This document shows, piece by piece, positions 1-6,875 of a stretch of DNA of 14,964 bases. Below the pieces are notes generated by a model. The model had not been told where the DNA came from and did no database searches. It saw only the letters and a program-made list of their open reading frames with translations. Source of the DNA: an uncultured Clostridia bacterium (GTDB lineage: Bacteria; Bacillota; Clostridia; TANB77; CAG-508); assembly GCA_944390615.1 (NCBI GenBank), contig CALXRJ010000043.1, forward strand, positions 1 to 14,964, written 5' to 3'. Each line of letters begins with the position of its first letter. Position 1 is the stretch's first letter. Position numbers and translations under genes: made by a program.

Positions 1-956
1 CCATTTACATAGGAGGAGGAACCCCTTCATCTATTAATAGCCAGTATATCGAAAAAATTTTACAACTTTTTGCTCCCTATCATCCAGAAGAAGTTACAAT
101 TGAAGTAAATCCAGGGACAGTAAATAGAGAAAAACTAGAAACCTATAAAAAAGCAGGCGTAAATCGCTTAAGCATTGGGCTTCAAAGTAGTGAGAATCGA
201 TTATTAAAAAACATAGGAAGAATCCATAGTTTTGAGGATTTTTTAACAACCTATCATTTAGCAAAAGAAATCGGTTTTTCGAATAGCAATGTAGATTTGA
301 TGATAGGCCTTCCAGAACAAAGTATAACAGATGTCAAAAACACATTAGAAGAAGTTGTCAAATTAGAACCAAAGCATATTTCGGTTTATTCACTCATTGT
401 AGAAGAAAATACTAAGATAGCACAAATGTTAGAAAAAGGAGAAATAAAATTACCAGAGGAAGAAGAGAGAAATATGTACTGGTATGCTAAAAATTTTTTA
501 GAATTACAGGGATACCATCATTATGAAATATCCAATTTTGCCAAAAAAGGTTATGAATCTAAACATAACTTAGATTGTTGGGAACAAAAAGAATATGTAG
601 GTTTTGGACTGGCTGCCCATTCCTATATGGATAAAATTAGGTATTCGAATACAGAGAATTTAGAAAACTACATTCAAAATTGTGAAGAAGGAAATTTTCA
701 GAAAAATAAAATGATACAAGAAAGACAAAATGATTTTATGCAAGAACAAGAATATATGATGCTTGGATTAAGAAAAATAGATGGCATATCCATCCAAAGT
801 TTTAAAAATAAATTTGGAGAAAATCCTATTTTTGTTTTTCGAAAGGAATTAAATCAATTGGTAGAAGAAAAGCTGATAATGGTTACAGAAAATCATATCA
901 AGTTGACGAATAAAGGATTAGATTTAGCCAATTTAGTTTGGGAGGAGTTTGTTTAG
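1..956 (+). CDS. hemW: HemW-like radical SAM protein, 5' truncated by window edge
   Basis: Open from the left edge (frame starts at base 3) to TAG at 954-956, giving about 317 residues. The first residues read IYIGGGTPS, a radical SAM barrel signature of the HemN/HemW family. They are followed by VNPGTV, NRLSIGLQS and VDLMIGLPEQS, which match the order and spacing in HemW. The C-terminal part (about residues 240-317) fits the HemW winged-helix region. The CxxxCxxC cluster motif must lie upstream of the window, so it cannot be checked. HemW was long annotated as oxygen-independent coproporphyrinogen oxidase but is now regarded as a haem chaperone. The next gene starts 5 bases after this stop, and its ribosome binding site (GGAGGAG, 941-947) lies inside the last codons of this one, so the two are probably co-transcribed. 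In many Firmicutes hemW is followed by heat-shock genes; here an accessory repeat block takes that place. Confidence 0.93.
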   Translation, partial: IYIGGGTPSSINSQYIEKILQLFAPYHPEEVTIEVNPGTVNREKLETYKKAGVNRLSIGLQSSENRLLKNIGRIHSFEDFLTTYHLAKEIGFSNSNVDLMIGLPEQSITDVKNTLEEVVKLEPKHISVYSLIVEENTKIAQMLEKGEIKLPEEEERNMYWYAKNFLELQGYHHYEISNFAKKGYESKHNLDCWEQKEYVGFGLAAHSYMDKIRYSNTENLENYIQNCEEGNFQKNKMIQERQNDFMQEQEYMMLGLRKIDGISIQSFKNKFGENPIFVFRKELNQLVEEKLIMVTENHIKLTNKGLDLANLVWEEFV

Positions 957-961
957 ATAGA

Positions 962-1987
962 ATGAAAGAAAATAAAACACAAAAATTGATAGAAAAATTG
1001 AAAAAATTAAGTTCCATAGGAGTAGATGTCAGCAAAATTCAATCAAAGGATACGATTAAAACATTAGCTCTAAAATCGGAAATTAGTGAAGAAGCAATCA
1101 TTGAAATCGGGTTGAATCCAGAAGATAAAATAGGGCAAAATGAAGCAAGCATAGCATCTTCTTATAGAGGAAAGAAAAGAGGGATTCCGCCAAGCGAAGA
1201 AGAAAAGAAAATTTTAGAAGAATTAGGAATTAATTTAGAAAGAAAAAGTAAAATTAAAAGAGAAAAAAGTAAAAATGGAAGTATGGTAAAAGATTTTATA
1301 GAGGTCTTAAAACAATTAATTTCTATCGGAATAGATGTTAGAAAGATGCAAGCAAGAGATACGATTAAAACATTAGCTCAAAAATCTGGAATCAACGAAG
1401 AAGAAGTAATCAGAATAGGATTAAATCCAGATTATGAAATAGGACAAACTAAGAAGACGGTACAAGCAGCCTATAGAGGAACTGGAAAATATATAGTGCC
1501 AAGCGAAGAAGAAAAGAAAATTTTAGAAGAATTAGGAATTGGTTTAGAAAGAGAGAAAAGACCAAAAGGACGTGCAGTACAAGTATTTATAGAAGACATA
1601 AAAAAATTAAAATCCATAGGAGTAGATGTTAGCAAAATTCAATCAAAAGATACGATTACAACATTGGCTCTAAAATCAGGAATTAGTGAAAAAGCAATCA
1701 TTGCAATTGGGTTGAATCCAAATGATAAAGTAGGACAAACTAGAGCAAGCATAGCTGGTGCTTCTAGAGGGGTAGGATGTATGACTCAACCGACTCAAGA
1801 AGAAAAGAAAATTTTACAAGAATTAGGAATTAGTCTAGAAAGAAAAAAGAAAGCTAGAACGGGAAAGGAAATAGCAAAAGCATCTATCCAAGCATTAACC
1901 AATATAGAAATATTGGAGCAAGAGGAACAAGTATTAAAAGACTTATTAAAAAGAGAAAAAGAGGAAGCGTTAAACAAAGATGAATAA
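962..1987 (+). CDS. modular repeat protein A, three ~90-residue units plus charged C-terminal tail
   Basis: A 341-residue protein that I do not recognise. It has three tandem units, encoded at about 986-1246, 1295-1555 and 1586-1846. Each reads roughly: helix with IGVDVSK, then KDTIKTLA.KSGISEE, IGLNP..KIG, a basic segment ending YRG, and finally PS/T-EEEKKILEELGI.LER. The tail (from about residue 298) is rich in E, L and K and is probably helical or coiled coil. There is no signal peptide or membrane segment. The KSGISEE stretch resembles the recognition part of a helix-turn-helix. The IG...RG...EE...LGI.LE end recalls, by eye only, the helicase-associated and homing-endonuclease-associated DNA-binding repeats. 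Nucleic-acid binding is therefore an inference. ATG at 962 is chosen over an in-frame TTG at 938 because the only good ribosome binding site (941-947) lies between them. The gene's end overlaps a relic of the family found at 3900-4241. Confidence 0.85.
   Translation: MKENKTQKLIEKLKKLSSIGVDVSKIQSKDTIKTLALKSEISEEAIIEIGLNPEDKIGQNEASIASSYRGKKRGIPPSEEEKKILEELGINLERKSKIKREKSKNGSMVKDFIEVLKQLISIGIDVRKMQARDTIKTLAQKSGINEEEVIRIGLNPDYEIGQTKKTVQAAYRGTGKYIVPSEEEKKILEELGIGLEREKRPKGRAVQVFIEDIKKLKSIGVDVSKIQSKDTITTLALKSGISEKAIIAIGLNPNDKVGQTRASIAGASRGVGCMTQPTQEEKKILQELGISLERKKKARTGKEIAKASIQALTNIEILEQEEQVLKDLLKREKEEALNKDE
1189..1540 (+). repeat. 43-bp identical direct repeat within gene A (1189-1231 and 1498-1540)
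   Basis: The stretch starting GCCAAGCGAAGAAGAAAAG and ending in AATTAGGAATT is identical in the two places, 309 bases apart, which is exactly 103 codons. A third, slightly diverged copy ends at 1831 (CGACTCAAGAAGAAAAG to AATTAGGAATT). Identity at silent positions suggests recent duplication or conversion between units rather than selection on protein alone. Confidence 0.9.
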
Positions 1988-2051
1988 TCGTAAAAATACT
2001 TATACAGGATTTGACAAAAAAAACAAAAAAGCGGTAAATTTATTATGTTAA
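1980..2051 (+). pseudogene. truncated remnant of the MNNRKN-type gene (parent copy at 3900-4241)
   Basis: A 23-codon reading frame starts with ATG inside the last codons of gene A and begins MNNRKNTYT, against MNNRKNAYT in the full gene at 3900. The DNA match covers about 27 bases (ATGAATAATCG.AAAAAT..CTATACAG). After that the sequence jumps to TTGACAAAA (2011-2019), the same nine bases that overlap the stop codon of the full-length gene (4238-4246). This looks like an internal deletion that kept the first nine codons and the promoter-bearing 3' end. A purely chance match of the 5' part is unlikely; the 3' junction is less certain. Confidence 0.65.
2011..2040 (+). promoter_or_regulatory. candidate sigma-A promoter for repeat gene B
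   Basis: TTGACA (2011-2016), an 18-base spacer and TAAATT (2035-2040). A transcript would start near 2047, which disfavours the ATG at 2045 and favours GTG at 2081 as the start of gene B. The -10 box is imperfect. Confidence 0.45.
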
Positions 2052-2080
2052 TAATAAAAAATGGAAAGGATAAAAATTCA

Positions 2081-2809
2081 GTGGAATCACAAAACGCTGT
2101 TCAAAAATTTATTGAAAAAATAAGAAAATTAAAAGCTCTAGGAGTAGATATCTCAAAAATGCAACAAAAAGACACAATAAAAACATTAGCTGCTAAATCA
2201 GGAATTCAGGAAGAAGAAGTTAAAAAGGTAGGGTTAGACCCAACAAACAAAATTGGAATAACTAGAGTTCGTGTGGCTAGGGCGTATAGGGAAGGCCAAA
2301 ATAGGGAGGAAGAACAGTATGAAACGAAAGAGTATAGAGCTGGGACACCACCAACAGAAGAAGAAGTAAAAAAGTTATTAGAACTAGGAATTCAATTAGA
2401 ATATAGAGATATAGCACAAGAATTTATAGAAAAACTAGAGATGTTGAAATCCATAGGAGTAGATGTTTCTAAACTAAAAATAGCAGATACGATAAAAACA
2501 TTAGCTGAAAAATCGGAAGTTAGTGAAGAGAAAATCAAAAAAATAGGACTAAACCCAGAGAATAAAATAGGAAAAGCGAAAAGTGCCATAGCAGAAGTAT
2601 ATAGAGGAAACATTCCAGGAGTAGTTCCGACCGATGAGCAAGTAAAAAGACTGCTAGAATTAGGAATTCATATAGAAAGAGTGAAAAGAAAAAGAGGAAC
2701 AGAAGAATTAGCAAAAGCTACGATTAGTATTTTGAAACAGATAGACCAACTAGAAAGGGAACAAAAAATATTAAAGATTTTTATGGAGCATATTAGTGAA
2801 AGGAAGTAA
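2081..2809 (+). CDS. modular repeat protein B, two units plus charged C-terminal tail
   Basis: A protein of 242 residues from GTG 2081, of unknown function and a paralogue of the genes on either side. Unit 1 is encoded at about 2108-2407 and unit 2 at about 2423-2685. The tail carries EELAKATISIL and LEREQKILKI, clearly matching the tails of genes A and C. The open frame reaches back to an ATG at 2045, but that codon has no ribosome binding site and lies at or before the likely transcription start. GTG 2081 has AAAGGA at 2065-2070, and starting there gives an N-terminus (ESQNAVQKFIEK) as short as that of gene A. The stop (2807-2809) is one base before the ATG of gene C, so translation is probably coupled. 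Charge is high and no membrane segment is seen. An alternative start at 2045 cannot be excluded. Confidence 0.8.
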   Translation: MESQNAVQKFIEKIRKLKALGVDISKMQQKDTIKTLAAKSGIQEEEVKKVGLDPTNKIGITRVRVARAYREGQNREEEQYETKEYRAGTPPTEEEVKKLLELGIQLEYRDIAQEFIEKLEMLKSIGVDVSKLKIADTIKTLAEKSEVSEEKIKKIGLNPENKIGKAKSAIAEVYRGNIPGVVPTDEQVKRLLELGIHIERVKRKRGTEELAKATISILKQIDQLEREQKILKIFMEHISERK

Positions 2810-2810
2810 A

Positions 2811-3842
2811 ATGAAGAATCATTTAAACACAAAAAATACACTAGCAAAAGCGATAGAAAAATTAGATAGATTGAAAGAAATTGGGATTGATACTTCTAAA
2901 TTAAAACAAAAAGACACAATTTTAACATTAGCCCAAAAGTCAGGGATTAGCGAGGAAAAAATAAAACAACTAGGCTTAGACCCAGATAATAAAATTGGAC
3001 AAAGGATAGTGTCTGCAATCAGTGCTTATCGAGGAACTGCAAAAGGTATACCGCCAACAGAAGAAGAAAAAAAACAATTAATATTGCATGGAATTAGATT
3101 AGAAAAACAAAGCCAAATCTATATACAAAATTTAATACAAATTTCCGAAAAATTAAAAGCTATTGGTGTAGACTTATCCCAAATGAAAACCAAAGATACA
3201 ATTAGAACATTAGCTCAAAAATCAGGCATAAGTGAAGAGGAAATTCGAAGGATAGGACTAGATCCCGATTATGCGATTGGATTGAAAAGAGTTCATATAG
3301 CAAGAAACTATCGAAAAGAAAAAGATAGAACAAACAATACAAGTACTAGCACAAAAAGAAAGAAAAGTGTTTTGATAACAGAAGAACAAATACAAAAATT
3401 ATTAGATTTAGGAATTCGCCTAGATTATAGAGATATAACACAGGAATTTATTGAAAAATTAGAAAAATTAGATTCGATTGGAGTAGATGTTTCTAAAATA
3501 AAATTAAATGATACAGCAAAAACTTTAGCAGCAAAATCAAAAATAGGAGAAGAAACTGTAAAAAAGATTGGAATTGATCCAGAGACACCATTGGGAAAAA
3601 CTAAAAAATATATAGTTGATGTATATAATGGAACGACGGAAGGAGTAGGGGCAACCAAAGAACAAGTAGAAAGATTATTAAAACTTCGAGTTAGTCTAGA
3701 AAGAATATATGCGCCAAGAAATACAGAACAAATTGTTAAAGCAACAATTAGTGCAGTAAAAGAATTTGACAAACTAGAGCAAGAAAGAGAAGCATTAAAA
3801 ATTTTGGTAAACAAAGATAAGGAAGAGCGATTCAAGGGATAA
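2811..3842 (+). CDS. modular repeat protein C, three units plus charged C-terminal tail
   Basis: A 343-residue protein of unknown function. Units are encoded at about 2853-3105, 3132-3440 and 3447-3704. Unit 2 has the long S/T/K-rich linker (NTSTSTKRKKS) in the place where gene B has its acidic one. Unit 3 is the most diverged: KSKIGEE replaces KSGISEE, YNG replaces YRG, and LRVSLE replaces LGI.LE, which may mean relaxed constraint on the last unit. The tail (TEQIVKATISAVKEFDKLEQ onwards) matches genes A and B. ATG 2811 follows AAAGGAAG (2799-2806). An in-frame GTG at 2796 overlaps gene B and lacks a ribosome binding site. The gene is tightly coupled to gene B and is followed after 57 bases by the acidic hypothetical gene at 3900. 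Confidence 0.85.
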   Translation: MKNHLNTKNTLAKAIEKLDRLKEIGIDTSKLKQKDTILTLAQKSGISEEKIKQLGLDPDNKIGQRIVSAISAYRGTAKGIPPTEEEKKQLILHGIRLEKQSQIYIQNLIQISEKLKAIGVDLSQMKTKDTIRTLAQKSGISEEEIRRIGLDPDYAIGLKRVHIARNYRKEKDRTNNTSTSTKRKKSVLITEEQIQKLLDLGIRLDYRDITQEFIEKLEKLDSIGVDVSKIKLNDTAKTLAAKSKIGEETVKKIGIDPETPLGKTKKYIVDVYNGTTEGVGATKEQVERLLKLRVSLERIYAPRNTEQIVKATISAVKEFDKLEQEREALKILVNKDKEERFKG

Positions 3843-3899
3843 AGATTTAAAAGTTACCAATATTAAGTATTTTGAGCGAAAAAGGAGAAAAAATTAAAA

Positions 3900-4241
3900 A
3901 TGAATAATCGAAAAAATGCCTATACAGAAGTATATACGATATTACAAGATTTAGAGGAAGAAGAATACAAAAAAATTCCGCCTGAAATTATAGAAACAAT
4001 AAAAGCCAATCGAAATGAAGAATATAGATATGAGTTAAATGAGGAATTAGAATTAAAAGACCATCCAATGCTGCCAGAAACAAAAGCGATTTTGTTTAAT
4101 TTATTTAGAGACTATCTTGCTACTCCAGAACAAAAACAAAAAATTATCAAGATGCAAAATGAAGAAATACGAAAAAATGAATTACAAAAGCAGAAAAGAT
4201 ATAGTACAGATGTATTTAAGAATAGGCGTAAAACAAATTGA
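3900..4241 (+). CDS. short acidic hypothetical protein (MNNRKN type)
   Basis: A 113-residue, Glu/Lys-rich soluble protein starting MNNRKNAYTEVYTILQDL. The central part carries KIPPEIIETIKAN and LPETKAILFNLFRDYLATPEQ; the C-terminus is basic and probably disordered. From memory, proteins with this outline (Y.EVY.IL, IP..., LPET..IL...F..Y...EQK) are frequent uncharacterised proteins in gut Clostridia; this was not checked. A good ribosome binding site, AAAGGAG (3881-3887), lies 12 bases before the start. The pairing with the repeat genes is notable because a deleted copy of this gene also follows repeat gene A at 1980, suggesting that a repeat gene plus this gene formed the ancestral unit. Its stop codon lies within the -35 box of the lysS promoter. 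Confidence 0.8.
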   Translation: MNNRKNAYTEVYTILQDLEEEEYKKIPPEIIETIKANRNEEYRYELNEELELKDHPMLPETKAILFNLFRDYLATPEQKQKIIKMQNEEIRKNELQKQKRYSTDVFKNRRKTN

Positions 4242-4266
4242 CAAAATAGCAAAAACATAGTAAAAT
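4238..4266 (+). promoter_or_regulatory. strong sigma-A promoter for lysS-manA
   Basis: TTGACA (4238-4243), a 17-base spacer and TAAAAT (4261-4266), with a transcript start near 4273 and a leader of about 48 bases. The -35 box includes the TGA stop of the preceding gene (4239-4241). Confidence 0.75.
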
Positions 4267-4320
4267 ATGGATATTGTAAAAACAAAGAGATAACAAAACC
4301 GTAGAAAGGGGCAGTGCAAA

Positions 4321-5832
4321 ATGGCAAATGTAAAAGAATTAATGCAAGTCAGAAATGAAAAGTTGCAAAAAATAAAAGAATATGGAATCAACCCACATCC
4401 TGAAAAGTATGATACAACTCATGAAATTGGAAGTAGTAGGCTTTTAGCAGATGGAACCCAAAAGGTTTCCCTTGCAGGAAGAATTATGTCAAAAAGAAAA
4501 ATGGGAAAAATTTCATTTTTAGATTTAAGTGATATTACAGGACATATCCAACTTGTTATCAAAAGAGATGATTTAGGAGAAGAGGAATACAAAAAATTCC
4601 ATGAAATAACAGACATTGGAGATTTTATCGGTGTAAAAGGCTATATTTTTACCACACAAGCTGGAGAAAAATCACTTCAAGTATTAAGCTATCAATTTTT
4701 AGGAAAATCTTTAAGACCACTTCCTGAAAAATATCATGGATTAGTAAACCAAGAAGCCATCTATCGCGAAAGACATTTAGATTTAATCATGAATGATGAG
4801 GCAAAAAAGAAATTTTTACTAAGATCCAAATTTGTAAAATTACTTCGCGAATTTTTAGATAATCATGGATTTATTGAAGTAGAAACCCCAGCTCTTCAAA
4901 ATACAGCATCAGGAGCAACAGCAAAACCATTTGTAGCACATCATAATGCACATGATATGGATGTATTTTTAAGAATATCGCCAGAATTAACCTTAAAAAA
5001 ACTAATTATAGGTGGATTTAACAATATCTATGAAGTAGCAAGAGATTTTAGAAATGAAGGAATCGATAGCAATCATTTACAAGACTTCACTATGGTAGAA
5101 GGCTATAGTGCTTATTGGAACTATGAAGACAACATGAAATTCATGAAAGAAATGATAACCTATATTTTAGAAAAACTATATGATGGCAATTTAAACATTC
5201 AAATTGGAGACAAAATGATAGACTTTGGAGGCGAGTGGCAAGTTGTTTCTTTCCGAGAATTAATTTTAAAAGACAGTGGCATTGATATTGACCAATTCGA
5301 AACAGCAGAAAGTTTACTAGCAGAAATTAGAAACAAAAAAATCGAGTTAGAAGCGGAAAATATCGAAGAATTAGGACGCGGAAACTTAATTGACCAGCTA
5401 TATAAAAAAGTAAGTAGACCAAAAATAATAGAACCAACCTTTTTAATTAAACATCCAATTGACTTATCACCACTTGCTAGAAGTAATGATGAAAATCCAG
5501 CACTTACCGATAGGTTCCAACTAATTGTAAATGGGCAAGAAATTATCAATGGTTATTCAGAGTTAGTAGATAGCCAAGAACAAGAAAAAAGATTAATCGA
5601 ACAAAGTAAGCTAAAAGCCCAAGGGGATGAAGAAGCTATGACAGTCGATTATGAATATATTAGAGCCATGGAATATGGAATGCCACCAATTTCCGGATGG
5701 GGGTTAGGAGTTGACAGATTTTTACAATTTTTAACCAATAGCCAAAATATTAGAGATGTCGTTTTATATCCTCTTATGAAGCCTAGAGATTTAGCAGCAG
5801 ATGAAGAAGAGGATAACAGTAAACTGATTTAA
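4321..5832 (+). CDS. lysS: lysyl-tRNA synthetase, class II
   Basis: A 503-residue cytosolic enzyme that charges tRNA-Lys with lysine using ATP. The N-terminal OB-fold anticodon-binding domain spans about residues 45-130. The catalytic core begins near YRERHLDLI (148-156). Motif 1 surrounds FLDNHGFIEVETPAL (178-192), followed by TASGATAKPFVAHHNAHDMD. Motif 2 is ARDFRNEGID..HLQDFTMVE (240-260). Motif 3 is PPISGWGLGVDRFLQFLTNS (455-475), then NIRDVVLYPLMKP. The usual bacterial enzyme has FRNEGI....NPEFT and GGLGIGIDR; here HLQDFT and SGWGLGVDR are found, a variant I associate with more deeply branching or candidate-phylum LysRS. All residues needed for ATP binding appear to be present. The ribosome binding site GAAAGGGG (4304-4311) precedes the ATG by 9 bases. 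manA follows after 21 bases without a terminator, so the two form one operon. Confidence 0.95.
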   Translation: MANVKELMQVRNEKLQKIKEYGINPHPEKYDTTHEIGSSRLLADGTQKVSLAGRIMSKRKMGKISFLDLSDITGHIQLVIKRDDLGEEEYKKFHEITDIGDFIGVKGYIFTTQAGEKSLQVLSYQFLGKSLRPLPEKYHGLVNQEAIYRERHLDLIMNDEAKKKFLLRSKFVKLLREFLDNHGFIEVETPALQNTASGATAKPFVAHHNAHDMDVFLRISPELTLKKLIIGGFNNIYEVARDFRNEGIDSNHLQDFTMVEGYSAYWNYEDNMKFMKEMITYILEKLYDGNLNIQIGDKMIDFGGEWQVVSFRELILKDSGIDIDQFETAESLLAEIRNKKIELEAENIEELGRGNLIDQLYKKVSRPKIIEPTFLIKHPIDLSPLARSNDENPALTDRFQLIVNGQEIINGYSELVDSQEQEKRLIEQSKLKAQGDEEAMTVDYEYIRAMEYGMPPISGWGLGVDRFLQFLTNSQNIRDVVLYPLMKPRDLAADEEEDNSKLI

Positions 5833-5853
5833 CTTTTCTATGAAAGGAAGAAA

Positions 5854-6789
5854 ATGAAAATGGAAGTTATTTTTCTAGAGCCAATCTTTAAAAACTACAT
5901 ATGGGGAGGCACTAACTTAAAAGAAAAATTAAAAAAGAACCCACCAGAAGAGAAATCAGCAGAAAGTTGGGAAATATCAACCAATCCAGATGGAAAAAGT
6001 ATCATTAAAAATGGAAGATTCCAAGGAATGACATTAGACCAAATCTATGCAGATACCAGTATAAAAGATGAAATTTTTGGCACTAAATGTAAAGACAAAA
6101 AAGATTTTCCCATTTTAATAAAATTTATTGATGCCAGTCAAAATTTATCAGTCCAAGTACACCCTGATGATAAATTTGCCAAGCAATATGAAAATTCAAA
6201 CGGAAAGTCAGAATTATGGTATATTTTAGACTGCCAAGAAGATGCTCATATTATTTGCGGCTTAGAAGCTAAAAACAAAATAGATTTAAAAAATGTACTA
6301 GAAAAAAATCAACTAGAAAGTTATTTAAAAAGGGTAAAAATCAGAAAAGGGGATTGCATCTATATTCCTTCTGGAACCATACACGCTTTATTAGCAGGCA
6401 CGCTTGTGTGTGAAATACAACAAAATAGCAATATTACGTATCGTGTGTATGACTGGAATCGAGGCAACCGAGAATTGCATATTGAAAAAGCATTAAAAAC
6501 CATCCAACCAAAAAGACAAGGAACTTTAACCCATGATACCAATCTGACCATACAAAAACTTGCTAGAAATGAACACTTTTCGATAGATAGAATAAAGGTA
6601 GAAGAGCGTTATCAAGATAAAACTAATGCAACTACTTTTTATGCCTATAATGTGATAGAAGGGAAAGGAACTATCAAAACAGGAGATAGTGAATACCAAA
6701 TTGAAATGGGAGATAGTTTTCTTGTACCAGCTAATATGGGCAGTTATGAAATTGTAGGTAAAATGAAATTGCTGAAATCATTTTTATAA
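5854..6789 (+). CDS. manA: mannose-6-phosphate isomerase, class I
   Basis: A 311-residue protein, close to the length of Bacillus ManA. It interconverts mannose-6-phosphate and fructose-6-phosphate and so feeds mannose into glycolysis or supplies mannose-6-phosphate for glycans. The N-terminus has the family signature FLEPIFKNYIWGG. The cupin metal ligands are visible: Q101 and H103 in SVQVHPDD, E120 in SELWYIL and H177 in IPSGTIHAL. The C-terminal cupin half ends in GDSFLVPANMG. ATG 5854 lies a few bases after AAAGGAAG (5843-5850); an in-frame ATG at 5860 is also possible, but the first start aligns better in length with Bacillus ManA. It is co-transcribed with lysS, and the operon ends in a hairpin terminator at 6796-6830. 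Confidence 0.93.
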   Translation: MKMEVIFLEPIFKNYIWGGTNLKEKLKKNPPEEKSAESWEISTNPDGKSIIKNGRFQGMTLDQIYADTSIKDEIFGTKCKDKKDFPILIKFIDASQNLSVQVHPDDKFAKQYENSNGKSELWYILDCQEDAHIICGLEAKNKIDLKNVLEKNQLESYLKRVKIRKGDCIYIPSGTIHALLAGTLVCEIQQNSNITYRVYDWNRGNRELHIEKALKTIQPKRQGTLTHDTNLTIQKLARNEHFSIDRIKVEERYQDKTNATTFYAYNVIEGKGTIKTGDSEYQIEMGDSFLVPANMGSYEIVGKMKLLKSFL

Positions 6790-6795
6790 AAAATA

Positions 6796-6830
6796 AACAG
6801 GTATATTGAAATATGCCTGTTATTTTAATT
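6796..6830 (+). terminator. terminator of the lysS-manA operon
   Basis: AACAGGTATAT pairs with ATATGCCTGTT (11 bp with one G-U, short TGA-type loop), followed by ATTTTAATT. The T-run is interrupted, so efficiency may be moderate. It starts seven bases after the manA stop. Confidence 0.65.
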
Positions 6831-6835
6831 ATATT
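6806..6835 (+). promoter_or_regulatory. possible promoter for the dGTPase-like gene
   Basis: TTGAAA (6806-6811), 18 bases, then TATATT (6830-6835), overlapping the terminator. In AT-rich sequence such matches are common; the gene could also be reached by read-through from lysS-manA. Confidence 0.3.
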
Positions 6836-6875
6836 ATATAGGAACTATAAAAAAATTAAAAAAGGAGGCCCTAAA

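Larger units (their letters stand above)
986..3704 (+). repeat. eight protein-coding repeat modules spread over three adjacent genes
   Basis: Units lie at about 986-1246, 1295-1555, 1586-1846 (gene A); 2108-2407, 2423-2685 (gene B); and 2853-3105, 3132-3440, 3447-3704 (gene C). Shared residues are IG[VI]D[VILT]S/R-K, then DT[IA]..LA.KS, then [IV]G[LI][ND]P..[KP][IL]G, and an end pattern LGI.[LI][ED]. Units B1/B2 correspond to C2/C3: both B1 and C2 carry a longer basic/acidic linker (about 20 residues) before the PTEEE part and end in LxYRDI.QEFIEKLE. Gene B is thus essentially gene C without its first unit. Units A1 and A3 are the closest pair at the DNA level. The pattern is seen directly; the unit edges are estimates. 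Confidence 0.88.

Noticed and set aside
938..961. TTG start at 938 for repeat gene A
   Set aside because: It would lie upstream of the only ribosome binding site (941-947) and add eight residues (MGGVCLDR) that the paralogues lack.
986..1846. CRISPR array or other non-coding tandem repeat
   Set aside because: The repeats are about 300 bases, diverged, in frame and coding; there are no short identical repeats with unique spacers.
3425..3835. 136-codon minus-strand ORF opposite repeat gene C (and similar ones opposite genes A and B)
   Set aside because: They have no ribosome binding site, are rich in Ser/Phe/Leu as expected of the complement of a Lys/Glu-rich gene, and recur opposite each paralogue; they are shadows.
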